From Streptomyces sp. SCSIO 30461 (GTDB lineage Bacteria > Actinomycetota > Actinomycetes > Streptomycetales > Streptomycetaceae): a DNA stretch of 64,000 nucleotides. Below the pieces are notes generated by a model. That model did no database searches and had not been told where the DNA came from. It worked only from the letters and a program-made list of their open reading frames with translations. The position numbers and the translations under genes were made by a program. Shown here piece after piece: positions 17,895 through 26,849 of this stretch (position 1 is the stretch's first letter; each line of letters begins with the position of its first letter). The DNA is taken from contig NZ_CP146101.1 in NCBI RefSeq assembly GCF_037023745.1, forward strand, positions 1,178,001 through 1,242,000, given 5' to 3'.

Positions 17895-20165
17895 GTGACG
17901 CAATGGACAAGGCGCGAGGACGAGCGGCTGCTCACCGGAAAGGGCCGCTACGTCGCTGACATCGATGTGCCGGGGTGCCTTGAAGCGGCTTTCATGAGGA
18001 GCACGGTGGCCCATGGCCTGCTGCGGGCAGTGGACTGCACCGTGGCGCGTGAGGTGCCGGGCGTGCTGGGGGCCTGGTCCGCCGCAGATCTGCCGTACCT
18101 CCCCCCGGTCGCCATGTTCGACCGGCTGTCGACGGACGATGCCGTCGCGGGGCGGGAGTGGCCCGCGCTGGTGAAGGACCGGGTGCGCTACCCGGGCGAG
18201 GCGCTGGCGGTCGTCCTCGGAGAGGATCGGTACCGCGCTGAAGACGGGGTCGCGGAGGTCAACGCCACGATCGATCCTCTGCCCGCCGTCGTGACACCGT
18301 CGGCAGCGCTGGACGACTCTGTTCGCTTGTTCGACGGACTGAGCAACATCGCCCTGCGGGGCGAGGCGGGTAAGCCCGTCGACCCGTCCGTCTGGCAGGA
18401 CGCCGCCGTGGTGGTGGAGGCCGCGTACCGGCAGCAACTGCTGCTGCCCAGCCCCATGGAATGCCGCACGATCCTTGCCGTACCCGAAGGGGACCGGCTG
18501 ACGGTGTGGGCAGGGCACCAGACGCCGCACCGGCTCGCTCGTTCGCTGGCCCTGTCGCTGGGCTGGTCCGCCGACCGGATTCGGGTCGTCGTCCCGGACA
18601 CCGGAGGCGCCTTCGGGTCGAAGAGCGCCATGTTCCCCGAATACGTGGTCGTCGCCTACCTGGCCGTGCGGCTCGGACGGCCCGTCCGCTGGATCGAGGA
18701 CCGTTCGGAGGCGATGCTCGTCGCCACTCGGGGCAGAGGGCAGGACCAGACGGTGCGGCTCGCAGCTGACGCCGAAGGTCGGCTGCTGGCCTACGAGTTG
18801 ACGATCGACGCCGATGCCGGTGCCTATCCGCAGCTCGGCGTCACCATGCCGATGATCACAGCGAGCATGGCGACCGGTGCCTACACCACCCCGCAGGTTC
18901 ATGCGACCCTGCGTTCGGTGCTCACCAACACCATGGTGACCTACCCGTACCGCGGCGCCGGACGCCCCGAGGCGACGACCGCGCTCGAGCGCACGATGGA
19001 CCTGCTCGGCAGGCGGCTCGGGATCGACCCGGTCGAGCTGCGACGGCGCAACTTCATCCCGTCCGACGCCTTCCCGTACGAGACGCCGACGGGCCGCCGC
19101 TACGACAGCGGGAACTACTCCGCGGCTCTTGATCTGGCCCTGGAGACACTCGGCTACGAGAAGTGGCGTGCGGAGCAGAGCCGCCGCCGCGACGACCCGG
19201 ACTCACTGCCGCTGGGTATCGGAATCTCCTGCTATGTGGAGCGCTCCGGCGGTGAAGTCGGCCTTCTGCACGAGTTCGGCAGCATCGAGGCCCACGAGGA
19301 CGGCACCTTCACCGCGCGGTGTGGTGCGGCGTCCAGCGGCCAAAGCCACGAGACCCTCTTTCCCGCGTTGGTCGCCGGGGCCCTCGGTGTCCCGGAGACA
19401 CAAGTCCGTCTCATCGAGGCAGACACCGGCGAACAGTCAGAAGGAGTGGGATCTTTCGCCAGCCGGTCGGCACAGGTCACCGGCGCCATGTTCCAGCACG
19501 CGGCGGGCCTCCTCGTCCAAGAGGCCCGCGAACGAGCGGCCGAGTCGTGGGGATCGCCAGTCGACGAGGTCGAGTGGGCGAACGGCAGGGTGCACGAGGC
19601 ATCCGGTGGTTCGGCGGCCATGAGCCTGGGCGATCTGGTGAAGGCGACCGGGCCGTTGCGAGTCGGGGACCGGTACGAGACCAGCGCCGCGTTCCCCTTC
19701 GGCGCGCATGTCGCCGTGGCGGAGGTGGATCCGGATCTGGGCACCGTGAACGTCCTGCGGCTCGTGGCCGTCGAGGACTGCGGAGTGGTCCTCAGCCCCG
19801 CGGTGGTGCACGGGCAGGCGTTCGGATCAGCCGTGCAGGGCATCGGCCAGGCTCTCTACGAAGGCGTGACGTTCGACGACGCCGGCGTTCCGTGTCTGGC
19901 GAACGGGTTCCTGGATTACCCGCTGCCGACGTTCGCGGAAATACCACCCATCGACGTCAAGGGCACCTGCACACCCAACCCCGGCACACAACTGGGCGCG
20001 AAGGGGGCGGGGGAGTCCGGCTGCATCGGCGTTCCGGCCGCCATCGTCAACGCCGTTGCCGACGCCCTGCAGATCACCCGGCCCGGGCGGCTGCAGACAC
20101 CACTCACGCCGGACAGGGTCTGGCGGGCCGCGCGCGCCCCCGGAGAAGACGGAGGGGTCCGGTGA
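17895..20165 (+). CDS. Molybdenum hydroxylase large subunit (form II CoxL-like)
   Basis: A 756-residue molybdopterin-cytosine-dinucleotide subunit of the xanthine oxidase family. It starts TRREDERLLTGKGRYVADID as these proteins do. The active-site loop near residue 350 reads PYRGAGR, matching the AYRGAGR of form II proteins rather than AYRCSFR of true CO dehydrogenase, so the substrate is probably not CO. The catalytic Glu is in GAKGAGES near residue 703. GTG at 17895 has GAGG upstream. The stop overlaps the GTG of the FAD subunit. The enzyme hydroxylates a carbon of an aldehyde or N-heterocycle; which is unknown. Confidence 0.9.
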   Translation: MTQWTRREDERLLTGKGRYVADIDVPGCLEAAFMRSTVAHGLLRAVDCTVAREVPGVLGAWSAADLPYLPPVAMFDRLSTDDAVAGREWPALVKDRVRYPGEALAVVLGEDRYRAEDGVAEVNATIDPLPAVVTPSAALDDSVRLFDGLSNIALRGEAGKPVDPSVWQDAAVVVEAAYRQQLLLPSPMECRTILAVPEGDRLTVWAGHQTPHRLARSLALSLGWSADRIRVVVPDTGGAFGSKSAMFPEYVVVAYLAVRLGRPVRWIEDRSEAMLVATRGRGQDQTVRLAADAEGRLLAYELTIDADAGAYPQLGVTMPMITASMATGAYTTPQVHATLRSVLTNTMVTYPYRGAGRPEATTALERTMDLLGRRLGIDPVELRRRNFIPSDAFPYETPTGRRYDSGNYSAALDLALETLGYEKWRAEQSRRRDDPDSLPLGIGISCYVERSGGEVGLLHEFGSIEAHEDGTFTARCGAASSGQSHETLFPALVAGALGVPETQVRLIEADTGEQSEGVGSFASRSAQVTGAMFQHAAGLLVQEARERAAESWGSPVDEVEWANGRVHEASGGSAAMSLGDLVKATGPLRVGDRYETSAAFPFGAHVAVAEVDPDLGTVNVLRLVAVEDCGVVLSPAVVHGQAFGSAVQGIGQALYEGVTFDDAGVPCLANGFLDYPLPTFAEIPPIDVKGTCTPNPGTQLGAKGAGESGCIGVPAAIVNAVADALQITRPGRLQTPLTPDRVWRAARAPGEDGGVR

Positions 20166-21091
20166 AGCCCGCACCCTTCGACTACGTGGCGCCCCGCACA
20201 GTCGCCGAGGCCGTCGACGCACTCGGCGACACCGGGCGCAAGGCCCAGGTGCTCGCCGGAGGACAGAGCCTGATCCTGGAGATGCATCTGCAACGCGTCC
20301 GGCCGGACCTTGTCGTCGACATCAACCGCATCCGGGAACTCGGCGGTCTGAGCGTCGAGGACGGCGAACTGCGCGTCGGCGCGCTGGTCCGCCACGCAGC
20401 CTTCGAATCGGCCGAAGCCGCACCGGGCCCGCTGGGCACACTACTGTCCCGGGCCGTGGTCAACATCGCCCATCCGCCCATTCGTTCCCGTGGGACCATG
20501 GTCGGCTCCTTCGGCTGGGCCCATCCTGCATCGGAATGGTGCGCTGTCGGCGCCGCCCTGGAGTCCACGGTGGAGATGACCGGTCCGGACGGCACACGAT
20601 CCATCGCGGCCGGTGACTACTTCCTCGGGCCGCACCGCACCGAGCGCCGGCCCGACGAGCTCATCACCGCCGTACGCCTCCCGCTGCTTCACGAGGACAC
20701 CGGCGTCGGCTTCCTCGAGCACCGCCGTACCGAGTTCTGCTTCGCCCAGGTCGCCGTCGCGGTGGCCCTCACGGTGAACGCCGGGGCGATCAGTCGTGCC
20801 CGGATCGGGCTGGCCAACTCCGCCGACCACCCGGTACGGGCCCGCACCGCCGAGCGGTTGCTGGTCGGCGCCGACATCGGCCCGCTCACGGCGGGGGCCC
20901 GACTCCACGATGACCACCTGTTCGCCCACGCCGGTCGCACCGCTGCCCAGGAGGACGCCGCACCAGTCGACGAACCGTACGCGGACGTGGAGTACAAGCG
21001 GCAGGCCGTCGCCGTCCTGGTCGCCAGGACACTCCTCGAAGCGGCAGCGGACCAGCGCGCCCGTCTGGCCGTGCGAGAAGGACACCAATGA
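20162..21091 (+). CDS. Molybdenum hydroxylase FAD subunit (CoxM-like)
   Basis: A 309-residue FAD-binding subunit. It begins KPAPFDYVAPRTVAEAVDAL and has the flavin loop LAGGQSLI near residue 37 and the second loop RGTMVGSFGWAHPASEW near residue 114. The second loop differs from the usual TIGG or TVGG form (TMVG), so flavin contacts may be unusual. C-terminal CO_deh_flav_C domain present. The start overlaps the large subunit (GTGA) and the end overlaps the iron-sulfur subunit (ATGA), which implies fixed subunit ratios. Confidence 0.9.
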   Translation: MKPAPFDYVAPRTVAEAVDALGDTGRKAQVLAGGQSLILEMHLQRVRPDLVVDINRIRELGGLSVEDGELRVGALVRHAAFESAEAAPGPLGTLLSRAVVNIAHPPIRSRGTMVGSFGWAHPASEWCAVGAALESTVEMTGPDGTRSIAAGDYFLGPHRTERRPDELITAVRLPLLHEDTGVGFLEHRRTEFCFAQVAVAVALTVNAGAISRARIGLANSADHPVRARTAERLLVGADIGPLTAGARLHDDHLFAHAGRTAAQEDAAPVDEPYADVEYKRQAVAVLVARTLLEAAADQRARLAVREGHQ

Positions 21092-21585
21092 AGATCACAC
21101 TCAACGTGAACGGTGCCGAACATACCCTCGACGTGGAGCCACGCCGCCTCCTCGCCGATGTCCTGCGCGATGATCTGGCGCTCACGGGTACGCACCTCGG
21201 GTGTGAGCACGGCATCTGCGGGGCCTGCAGCGTGCTCATGGACGGTCGGCCGATTCGCTCGTGTCTGGTGCTCGCTGTCCAGTGCGACGGCAACTCGGTC
21301 CGCACCGTGGAGGGCCTTGCGGGGCCCGACGGCGAGCCCCACCCGCTGCAGTGTGCATTTTCGGCCGAGCACGCTCTCCAGTGCGGATTCTGCACGCCGG
21401 GCTTCCTCATGACGGCAGCCGGAGCACTCGAAGCCGATCCCGGCCTCGCAGACCACCCGGAGGCCATCGCGGGCGTTGTCGGCTCCGGCATCTGCCGGTG
21501 TACCGGCTATGAACCCATCCGGCGCGCCATCGCGCGCGCGGCCCGTGATCAGAAGGGAACCACCGCCTGGCACAGGGGTGTCTGA
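21088..21585 (+). CDS. Molybdenum hydroxylase [2Fe-2S] subunit (CoxS-like)
   Basis: A 165-residue subunit with two iron-sulfur domains. The plant-type cluster is CEHGICGACSVLMDG plus RSC near residues 39-61, and the C-terminal helical cluster is QCGFCTPGFLM and CRCTGYEPI. All eight Cys are present. It passes electrons from the molybdenum centre to FAD. The gene order large-FAD-iron-sulfur differs from coxMSL. No XdhC- or MobA-like maturation gene lies in the window. Confidence 0.92.
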   Translation: MKITLNVNGAEHTLDVEPRRLLADVLRDDLALTGTHLGCEHGICGACSVLMDGRPIRSCLVLAVQCDGNSVRTVEGLAGPDGEPHPLQCAFSAEHALQCGFCTPGFLMTAAGALEADPGLADHPEAIAGVVGSGICRCTGYEPIRRAIARAARDQKGTTAWHRGV

Positions 21586-21619
21586 TCGAAGGCTCGTCTC
21601 GCATCCGCTGGTGGAGTAT

Positions 21620-21745
21620 CGGGACCTCGCGGTGAGCAGCGCCGTAGGAGCAGAGCTTGTCGGTGACGATCACGTGGGGAACAGCGCGGGTCCTCTTGAT
21701 CGGTTTCCGGAAGAACCGCCCGGCCGCGGAATCAGGGCGGCTCAT
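21620..21745 (-). mobile_element. IS6-family transposase, internal fragment
   Basis: The minus strand reads AGRFFRKPIKRTRAVPHV followed by IVTDKLCSYGAAHREV, the central catalytic region of IS6-type DDE transposases with the second Asp of the triad. No start, no first Asp and no terminal repeats are present. The fragment abuts and slightly overlaps the end of the MFS gene. A matching N-terminal fragment lies in opposite orientation at 23793-23960. Confidence 0.8.
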
Positions 21746-23711
21746 CGCCCAGCAGCCGCTCGCTGAGATCGGTCAGGAGCCTCGCCAGGTCGGCGTACTG
21801 TTCCGGATCCCAGTCACCGAGCAGTTCGGCGAGGGCCTGGCGGCAGGCGTGCGCGAGTTCGACCGCTGTGTCACGGCCCTTGTCGGTGAGAACGAGCAGG
21901 TCGTTCTCCATCACCGCGAGTCGGCGGTCGCAGAGCTGCTCCACGGCGGCTTCGATGGCATCACCTGTCACCACGCCCCCCGCTGCCAGGCTCGACGGTT
22001 CGACATGAGCCCGCTGGGACGACCGCAGCAGGAGCCAGCACGCCGTGGGGGCGAGGCCGAGGCCGGATGCCTGCGCGATCCGCTGGTGGAGGCTTCTCTG
22101 CGCCTGACGGCTGCCGAGTACCGACAGACTGCGCTCGATCTCCTCCAGTGATGTCCGTTCCACCGGCGCGCTCCCCAGCGTCTGGCTCACGTCGGGAACC
22201 GTCACCGCGGGCTTGACCGGTTGTTCCTTGAGCAACCAGGAGCAGATGAAGACGACCGCTCCCAGCAGGACGGCACCCAAGAACGCCTCGGTGATGGACA
22301 TCGTGTAGCTGTGGAGGAGGGCCGGGTTGTCCCGGATCGTAGCCGGGTCGAAGCCGGAGGGGATGTCCTGCTGGGCGATGCCCGTCTCCGCGATGTGAGT
22401 GCCCAGCCGGATGGTGAACACGGCGCCGACGGCTGCCACGCCGATCACCTGGCCCGCACTGCGGAAGTAGGTGACGCCGGCGATGGTGACACCGATCTGC
22501 GAGTAGTCGACCGCGTTCTCCGCAGCCAGGACGAGGACGGGCAGCGTCATGCCAATGCCGAGGCCGAGAAGGAGGAAGGCACAGATCAGCCACGGGTCAC
22601 CGGTGCGGGTGGTGAACTGGTGTATGCCCAGTGAGCCGATGGTGATCAGCGCGGTGCCCATGATCAGGTAGGGCTTGCAGCGGCCGGTGCGGGTGACCAG
22701 CTTCCCGCTCACCACGGCCCCGGTCGTGTACCCGACGATTGTCGGGAGCAGATAGAGCCCTGCGCCCAGCGGACCGACGTCACGGATGAACTGCAGGAAG
22801 ACCGGGAGGTATGTCGTCGCGGCGGACCTGGCGACGCCGATGAGGAAGGCCATCAGCGCCATCAGGCTGAAGACAGGGTTGCTGAACAAGCCAAGAGGCA
22901 TCACCGGCTCGGCCGCTCGGCGCTCGACGGAGACGAAGAGCGCGACGAGCAGCGCGACGATCACGACCAGCATCATCACCTGCCAGGCTTTCCATCTTCC
23001 GGCCGAGGCGTCTGCGCTCAGCGAGATCGCCAGGACCACGAGGGAGGTGAGAGCGGCGAGGGCGAGGCTGCCCGCGTAGTCGATGGTGTGGGCGATGCGA
23101 CGGGACTTGCCGCTACGCAGCGTCACAAGCAACGCGCCGAGTGCTGCTGCGGATACCAACCCGTTGACGTAGAACAGCCAGCGCCATGAGGTGTACTGGG
23201 CGAGTGCTCCTCCCAGCAGAGGGCCGACACCGCTGGCAGCGGCGTACAGCCCGCTGACCATCCCCTGGTAGCGCCCCCGGTCGCGTGGTTCCACGAGATC
23301 ACCGATGAGCGCCAGTGACAGCACCAGCAAGCCGCCGCTTCCCACTCCCTGCAGCAGCCGGAAGACGATCAGCTCCGACATCCCCCGCGCGGCCCCGCAC
23401 AGGAACGAGCCCATCAGAAAGACCACGAGGCTGAACTGGAGGACCCGCACCCGGCCGTACATGTCGCCGAGCTTGCCCCAGAACGGGCCTGCGACGGTGA
23501 CGGCCAGCAGGCTGCCTGTCACCACCCACGGCAGATCCGCCACCGCCCCTAGGTCGTCCACGATCGTGGGCAGGGCCGTCGACACACTTGTCTGGTCGAG
23601 TGCCGCGAGAACAGCGACGAGCTGCACCATGACGATCTCGAACCGCACGGAGAGGCGGTGCACACCAGCCCGACGTCCTCCCCCAGGTCCCTCGGCCTCG
23701 CTGCTCGGCAT
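21732..23711 (-). CDS. 14-helix MFS drug exporter with C-terminal winged-helix domain
   Basis: A 659-residue DHA2-type transporter. Motif A GKLGDMYGRVRVLQ and motif C (GLYAAASGVGPLLGG) are clear, and about 14 helices fill residues 25-500. The last 150 residues are soluble and contain LHQRIAQASGLGLAPTACWLL and LAVMENDLLVLTDKGRDTA, the pattern of a MarR-type winged helix. Such fused transporters occur in actinomycetes; the domain may sense substrate or regulate the pump. GGAGG lies seven bases before ATG 23711. The stop region touches the IS6 fragment, so the extreme C-terminus may be recent. Confidence 0.88.
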   Translation of the reverse strand: MPSSEAEGPGGGRRAGVHRLSVRFEIVMVQLVAVLAALDQTSVSTALPTIVDDLGAVADLPWVVTGSLLAVTVAGPFWGKLGDMYGRVRVLQFSLVVFLMGSFLCGAARGMSELIVFRLLQGVGSGGLLVLSLALIGDLVEPRDRGRYQGMVSGLYAAASGVGPLLGGALAQYTSWRWLFYVNGLVSAAALGALLVTLRSGKSRRIAHTIDYAGSLALAALTSLVVLAISLSADASAGRWKAWQVMMLVVIVALLVALFVSVERRAAEPVMPLGLFSNPVFSLMALMAFLIGVARSAATTYLPVFLQFIRDVGPLGAGLYLLPTIVGYTTGAVVSGKLVTRTGRCKPYLIMGTALITIGSLGIHQFTTRTGDPWLICAFLLLGLGIGMTLPVLVLAAENAVDYSQIGVTIAGVTYFRSAGQVIGVAAVGAVFTIRLGTHIAETGIAQQDIPSGFDPATIRDNPALLHSYTMSITEAFLGAVLLGAVVFICSWLLKEQPVKPAVTVPDVSQTLGSAPVERTSLEEIERSLSVLGSRQAQRSLHQRIAQASGLGLAPTACWLLLRSSQRAHVEPSSLAAGGVVTGDAIEAAVEQLCDRRLAVMENDLLVLTDKGRDTAVELAHACRQALAELLGDWDPEQYADLARLLTDLSERLLGDEPP

Positions 23712-23792
23712 GCTAGGACCTCCGAAGAGTGCTGGTGCTGTCGCGTCAGCCTGCAGGCGAGCTGAGCTTGGGGCTGATCACGGCAGGGGCCT

Positions 23793-23960
23793 GTGATCGC
23801 CGTCGTACAGGGCCACCGCTACCTGGTGGAGATCATCGTGCCCTCCGGGCGGCTGTACTTCCGCCTCCCACGCGGTATCGGAGTCGGCGCTCCAGTGCCA
23901 GGTGGTCATTTCTCGTGAGGCTGTACGCCGTTGGTGCCATGAGTTGGGGCGGGGGTGCGC
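23793..23960 (+). mobile_element. IS6-family transposase, N-terminal remnant
   Basis: Two frames carry the start region of an IS6-type transposase: VVQGHRYLVEIIVPSGRLYF (frame of 23793) and VVISREAVRRWCHELGRG (frame of 23902). They correspond to the zinc-finger/HTH start of the protein with a loss and frame change between. Homology ends near 23960 where a hydrolase fragment begins. Orientation is opposite to the internal fragment at 21620-21745. Confidence 0.72.
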
Positions 23961-23964
23961 TGCG

Positions 23965-24384
23965 GTCGACGCCCGGCTCGGCGTAGTGCACGACTACGTA
24001 CCCCGGAGCTTCGTCGCGGCGGCCCTGGTCGAACAACCCGGCAATTCGGCCCGCTACCTGACCGATGCCATCCGCGAATACCCCGACGGCTGGGGACTGG
24101 CCTTCCGCCCACAGGACATGGTCACCTCCGTCGGCCAGGTCAACGGCAACCACCGGGAAGACCGGCTCACCACCGACTGTCCCGCCCTCCTCATCCACGG
24201 CACCCACAGCGGCACCCTCACCGAAGAGCACGCCAAGGCAATGGCAACCCGCCGCCCGAACACCCAGCTTGCCGAACTTGCAACCGGACACACCGTTCAC
24301 GAGACCGACCCCGCCGGGTTCGCCCGAACGGTGCGCGCCTTCCTCTGCACGCCGGCACTCGAAGCCGAGCAACTGAGAACTTGA
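23965..24384 (+). pseudogene. C-terminal fragment of alpha/beta hydrolase
   Basis: The frame open from 23902 continues beyond the IS6 remnant as DYVPRSFVAAALVEQPGNSA up to RTVRAFL. CPALLIHGTHSGTLTEEHA and LATGHTVHETDPAGFA are the acid-bearing strand and catalytic His regions of an alpha/beta hydrolase. The nucleophile Ser and oxyanion region are absent, so this is the last third of a gene fused by chance to transposase sequence. Confidence 0.75.
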
Positions 24385-24480
24385 AGTGAGACAAGCGCGC
24401 AGAAACGCTGCCGCCAACCGACCACCTCACAGCCTGCGTCGAGGGCAAGATCCATTGAGACGGGACAGTCGGCCCGTGAC

Positions 24481-24860
24481 GTGAGAGGGGCCGCGCGGAT
24501 TGGGCAAGTTGTGACGCTTGCCTGGGCCCGTGCGGCCTGTTCCCATCCTGCCCTGTCGGGCATCTCTCGCGCACACTGCAGCGAGTTGCTCGACGAACTC
24601 GCTCCGCGCTGGGAAGCCGCCCGGGAGTCCGCGCTGTGTGAACGGCGTGGCGGAAAGCGGCGGCGGGCCGCTGGGGCGGGACCCAAGAAGCGCCTGGTGT
24701 TCATCGACCGGATCCTGGTCACCCTGGTCCACCTGCGCCCGGGGCTGCCGCACGCAGCCCTGGCCCAGATGTACGGGGTGGACCGCTCCACCGTCTCCGG
24801 CGCGATCCGCTGCCATCGAAAGCGGCCTGGCGAAGCGATGCGGCATCCGCGACCCACCGG
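24481..24860 (+). mobile_element. IS5-like (DDE_Tnp_4) transposase, N-terminal remnant
   Basis: The plus frame reads SGISRAHCSELLDELAPRWE, RRAAGAGPKKRLVFIDRILV and LPHAALAQMYGVDRSTVSGA, the helix-turn-helix start of transposases common in Streptomyces. After about residue 108 the frame changes and the DDE catalytic domain is missing. Only the start of the element is left. Confidence 0.75.
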
Positions 24861-25085
24861 GCCTTTGGGTCATCACCAAGCATCCGATTCGAACTCGTTG
24901 GTGACTTCGTCATGCTGCGCAGCAACGATGGCATAGGCCGGTTCGACGGCGAGATCGATCTCATCACCGAACTTTCAGCGACGCCTCCGTGCGTGGCGAC
25001 CCAGCCTCTCCTTCGGTTGTTGGCCTAAAGTCCTGGCAGAGGGAGGGGATCACGACTGCCCATTTTCCTCCCCCTGGAAGTGACC

Positions 25086-26030
25086 ATGGCCGTAGAAATC
25101 CCACCTCTGATCAAACCCTCTTCGTTCAGGCGGCGAGGAGGACTCGGGGGCGAGTGCCTGGCAGAGTTCCTGGGGACGTTCGTTCTCGTCGCCTTCGGCT
25201 GCGGCGTTGTCGCGATGGCCGTGGCCGCACTCCCGGGCTCTGGTCGCACATCGGGACCCACCACGTTCTTCCTGGGCGCCGGCGACTGGTTGCTGATCAC
25301 GTGGGGCTGGGGGCTGGCAGTGGTCTTCGGCGTGTACGTGGCTGGCGGTGTGAGCGGGGCGCACATCAACCCCGCCGTGACCCTGGCCTTTGCCGTGCGC
25401 CGGAAGTTCGCCTGGGTCAAGGTGCTCCCCTACATGGCATCGCAGATCTTCGGTGCCTTTGTAGGGGCTGCCCTCGTCTACGGGGTCTATCACGACGCCA
25501 TCGAGAGCTTCGACGCCTCCATGCAGGGCCCGAAGACGAACGGTCACACTCTAGCGACCTTCTCGATCTTCAGTACCTTCCCAGCCCCGTACTTCCACGG
25601 CGGCATTTGGGGCCCTCTTTTCGACCAGATTGTCGGCACCGCATTCCTGGTGATGTTCGTCGTGGCCGTAGTCGACCTGCGCAACACCGCTGTGAGGGCA
25701 AACCTCGGCCCACTCGTCATCGGATTCGCTGTGGCCGCCATCGGTATGTCCTACGGCGCCAATGCCGGCTACGCCATCAACCCAGCGCGTGACCTGGGTC
25801 CACGCCTGTTCACCTGGGCAGCAGGTTGGCAGGATCTGGCGATGCCAGGCACGATGCCGGGGGCCTTCAGTAACTATTTCTGGATCCCGATTGTCGGACC
25901 ACTGATTGGCGGAGTGATCGGGGTACTGGTGTACGACCTGTTCATCGGCGACGTTCTGCACATGCGTGCCCAGCAACACACACCTCAGGAGATCGGACGG
26001 ACGCGCCCCGAGAAGGGCACAGACGAATAG
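25086..26030 (+). CDS. Aquaglyceroporin (MIP family)
   Basis: A 314-residue channel with six helices and two half-helices. The first selectivity motif is HINPAVT near residue 97 and the second is AINPARDLGPR near residue 231; Asp after the second NPAR is the mark of glycerol-conducting members. Loop sizes also fit the GlpF group. ATG at 25086 is placed well after GGAAG; a GTG at 25080 touches the ribosome site. It stands alone, without glycerol kinase nearby, so the transported solute is uncertain. Confidence 0.87.
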   Translation: MAVEIPPLIKPSSFRRRGGLGGECLAEFLGTFVLVAFGCGVVAMAVAALPGSGRTSGPTTFFLGAGDWLLITWGWGLAVVFGVYVAGGVSGAHINPAVTLAFAVRRKFAWVKVLPYMASQIFGAFVGAALVYGVYHDAIESFDASMQGPKTNGHTLATFSIFSTFPAPYFHGGIWGPLFDQIVGTAFLVMFVVAVVDLRNTAVRANLGPLVIGFAVAAIGMSYGANAGYAINPARDLGPRLFTWAAGWQDLAMPGTMPGAFSNYFWIPIVGPLIGGVIGVLVYDLFIGDVLHMRAQQHTPQEIGRTRPEKGTDE

Positions 26031-26105
26031 TGATCGCGCGAGAAGACGGGAAATCGCGCTTGATCTTGCCCGAACTGTCGGGGATCACTGTCAGGTGTAG
26101 CGTGA

Positions 26106-26291
26106 TCACGAATTGCCGTTGCGCTTGCCTGTTCGATTTTCCCGCTTCGCTTGATCTTTGAGCTCTCGCGCCTGACCGAGAAGCCTTTCACGCTCTTCCG
26201 GATCCGTCTCGCGGTCTGCCATAGATTCAAGCTGTAGGGCCTTGTTGAATTTACGGCCCGCCTTGTCCTCGGAGTCCCCTGCCGCGCCCAT
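26106..26291 (-). CDS. Small charged protein of unknown function
   Basis: A 61-residue, highly charged, probably helical protein (MGAAGDSEDKAGRKFNKALQ, ADRETDPEERERLLGQAREL). AAGGAGG stands six bases before the ATG, which strongly supports translation. No Cys or membrane segment. The composition recalls small stress-related proteins found in many Streptomyces; no function can be assigned. The palindrome GGTTCAATGAACC lies about 20 bases before the start. Confidence 0.7.
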   Translation of the reverse strand: MGAAGDSEDKAGRKFNKALQLESMADRETDPEERERLLGQARELKDQAKRENRTGKRNGNS

Positions 26292-26309
26292 GACTGCCTC
26301 CTTCGTTGA

Positions 26310-26322
26310 GGTTCAATGAACC
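26310..26322. promoter_or_regulatory. Short palindrome GGTTCAATGAACC
   Basis: Six-base perfect arms around A, about 20 bases upstream of the start of the small charged protein. The position fits an operator near the transcription start, but the site is short and could be chance. Confidence 0.35.
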
Positions 26323-26826
26323 TTGAGTCCATTGTCTCATTGCGCCGTGGTTGAGTCCGTCCCGACAACTGCCGGCAAGGCGATCGGCTTCGTCGCCGCC
26401 CCGCCGGAAAGTTATCTTGGAGCCCTCTATCCGATACCGGGAGTATTCGCCCCGCCGGAGATGTGGCGGTAGAGGGTGTTATCGCGTCGGGGTATTACCG
26501 TGGTGGCCACTGCGGAGGCGAGCGGGCAATCAGTGCTGCGGCCTCGAAGGATGCCGCACTTTCCCGTTGAGGAAGGCGAGTTCGCCGGAGAGAGGGGCGC
26601 TGGTGAAGCCGATGCAGGCCAGCCCGAGCACATCGGCCCAAGCAAGTTCGGAGTTGAGCCGGGAGTGGGTGAAGCGGGTGGCGAGTTAAGGGCTGCCCCG
26701 TAATCCGCGATGGATCAGCGCGCGGCCTCAGCTGTATGGGGTCTTCCCCGGCCCGTGGGGCCGAGGGGACGCAACGCAAAGTGCTTCTGGCTGTGCTCCG
26801 GTGCGCAGCGTGAGGTCGGCCCCACC
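26323..26826. other. Gap, no supported gene
   Basis: About 500 bases. The minus strand has short readings such as LACIGFTSAPLSGELAFLNG that look protein-like but I cannot place them, and they are broken by stops. Probably more decayed accessory sequence. Confidence 0.45.
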
Positions 26827-26849
26827 GCTAACGAGCGGGGCTCGTTAGC
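26827..26849. terminator. Perfect hairpin GCTAACGAGC-GGG-GCTCGTTAGC
   Basis: Ten-base perfect arms with a 3-nt loop overlap the stop codon of the universal stress protein remnant. It resembles an intrinsic terminator without U-run and probably served that gene. Confidence 0.65.

Noticed and set aside
17593..17898. 101-codon plus-strand ORF before the molybdenum hydroxylase
   Set aside because: No recognisable content and its end overlaps the GTG of the real gene; likely chance.
17895..21585. Aerobic CO dehydrogenase
   Set aside because: The active-site loop is of form II type and no coxD-G maturation genes are present.
23778..23909. 43-codon minus-strand ORF starting MTTWHWSADSD before the MFS gene
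   Set aside because: The plus strand here carries recognisable IS6 transposase sequence, so this is its shadow; it also lacks a good ribosome site.
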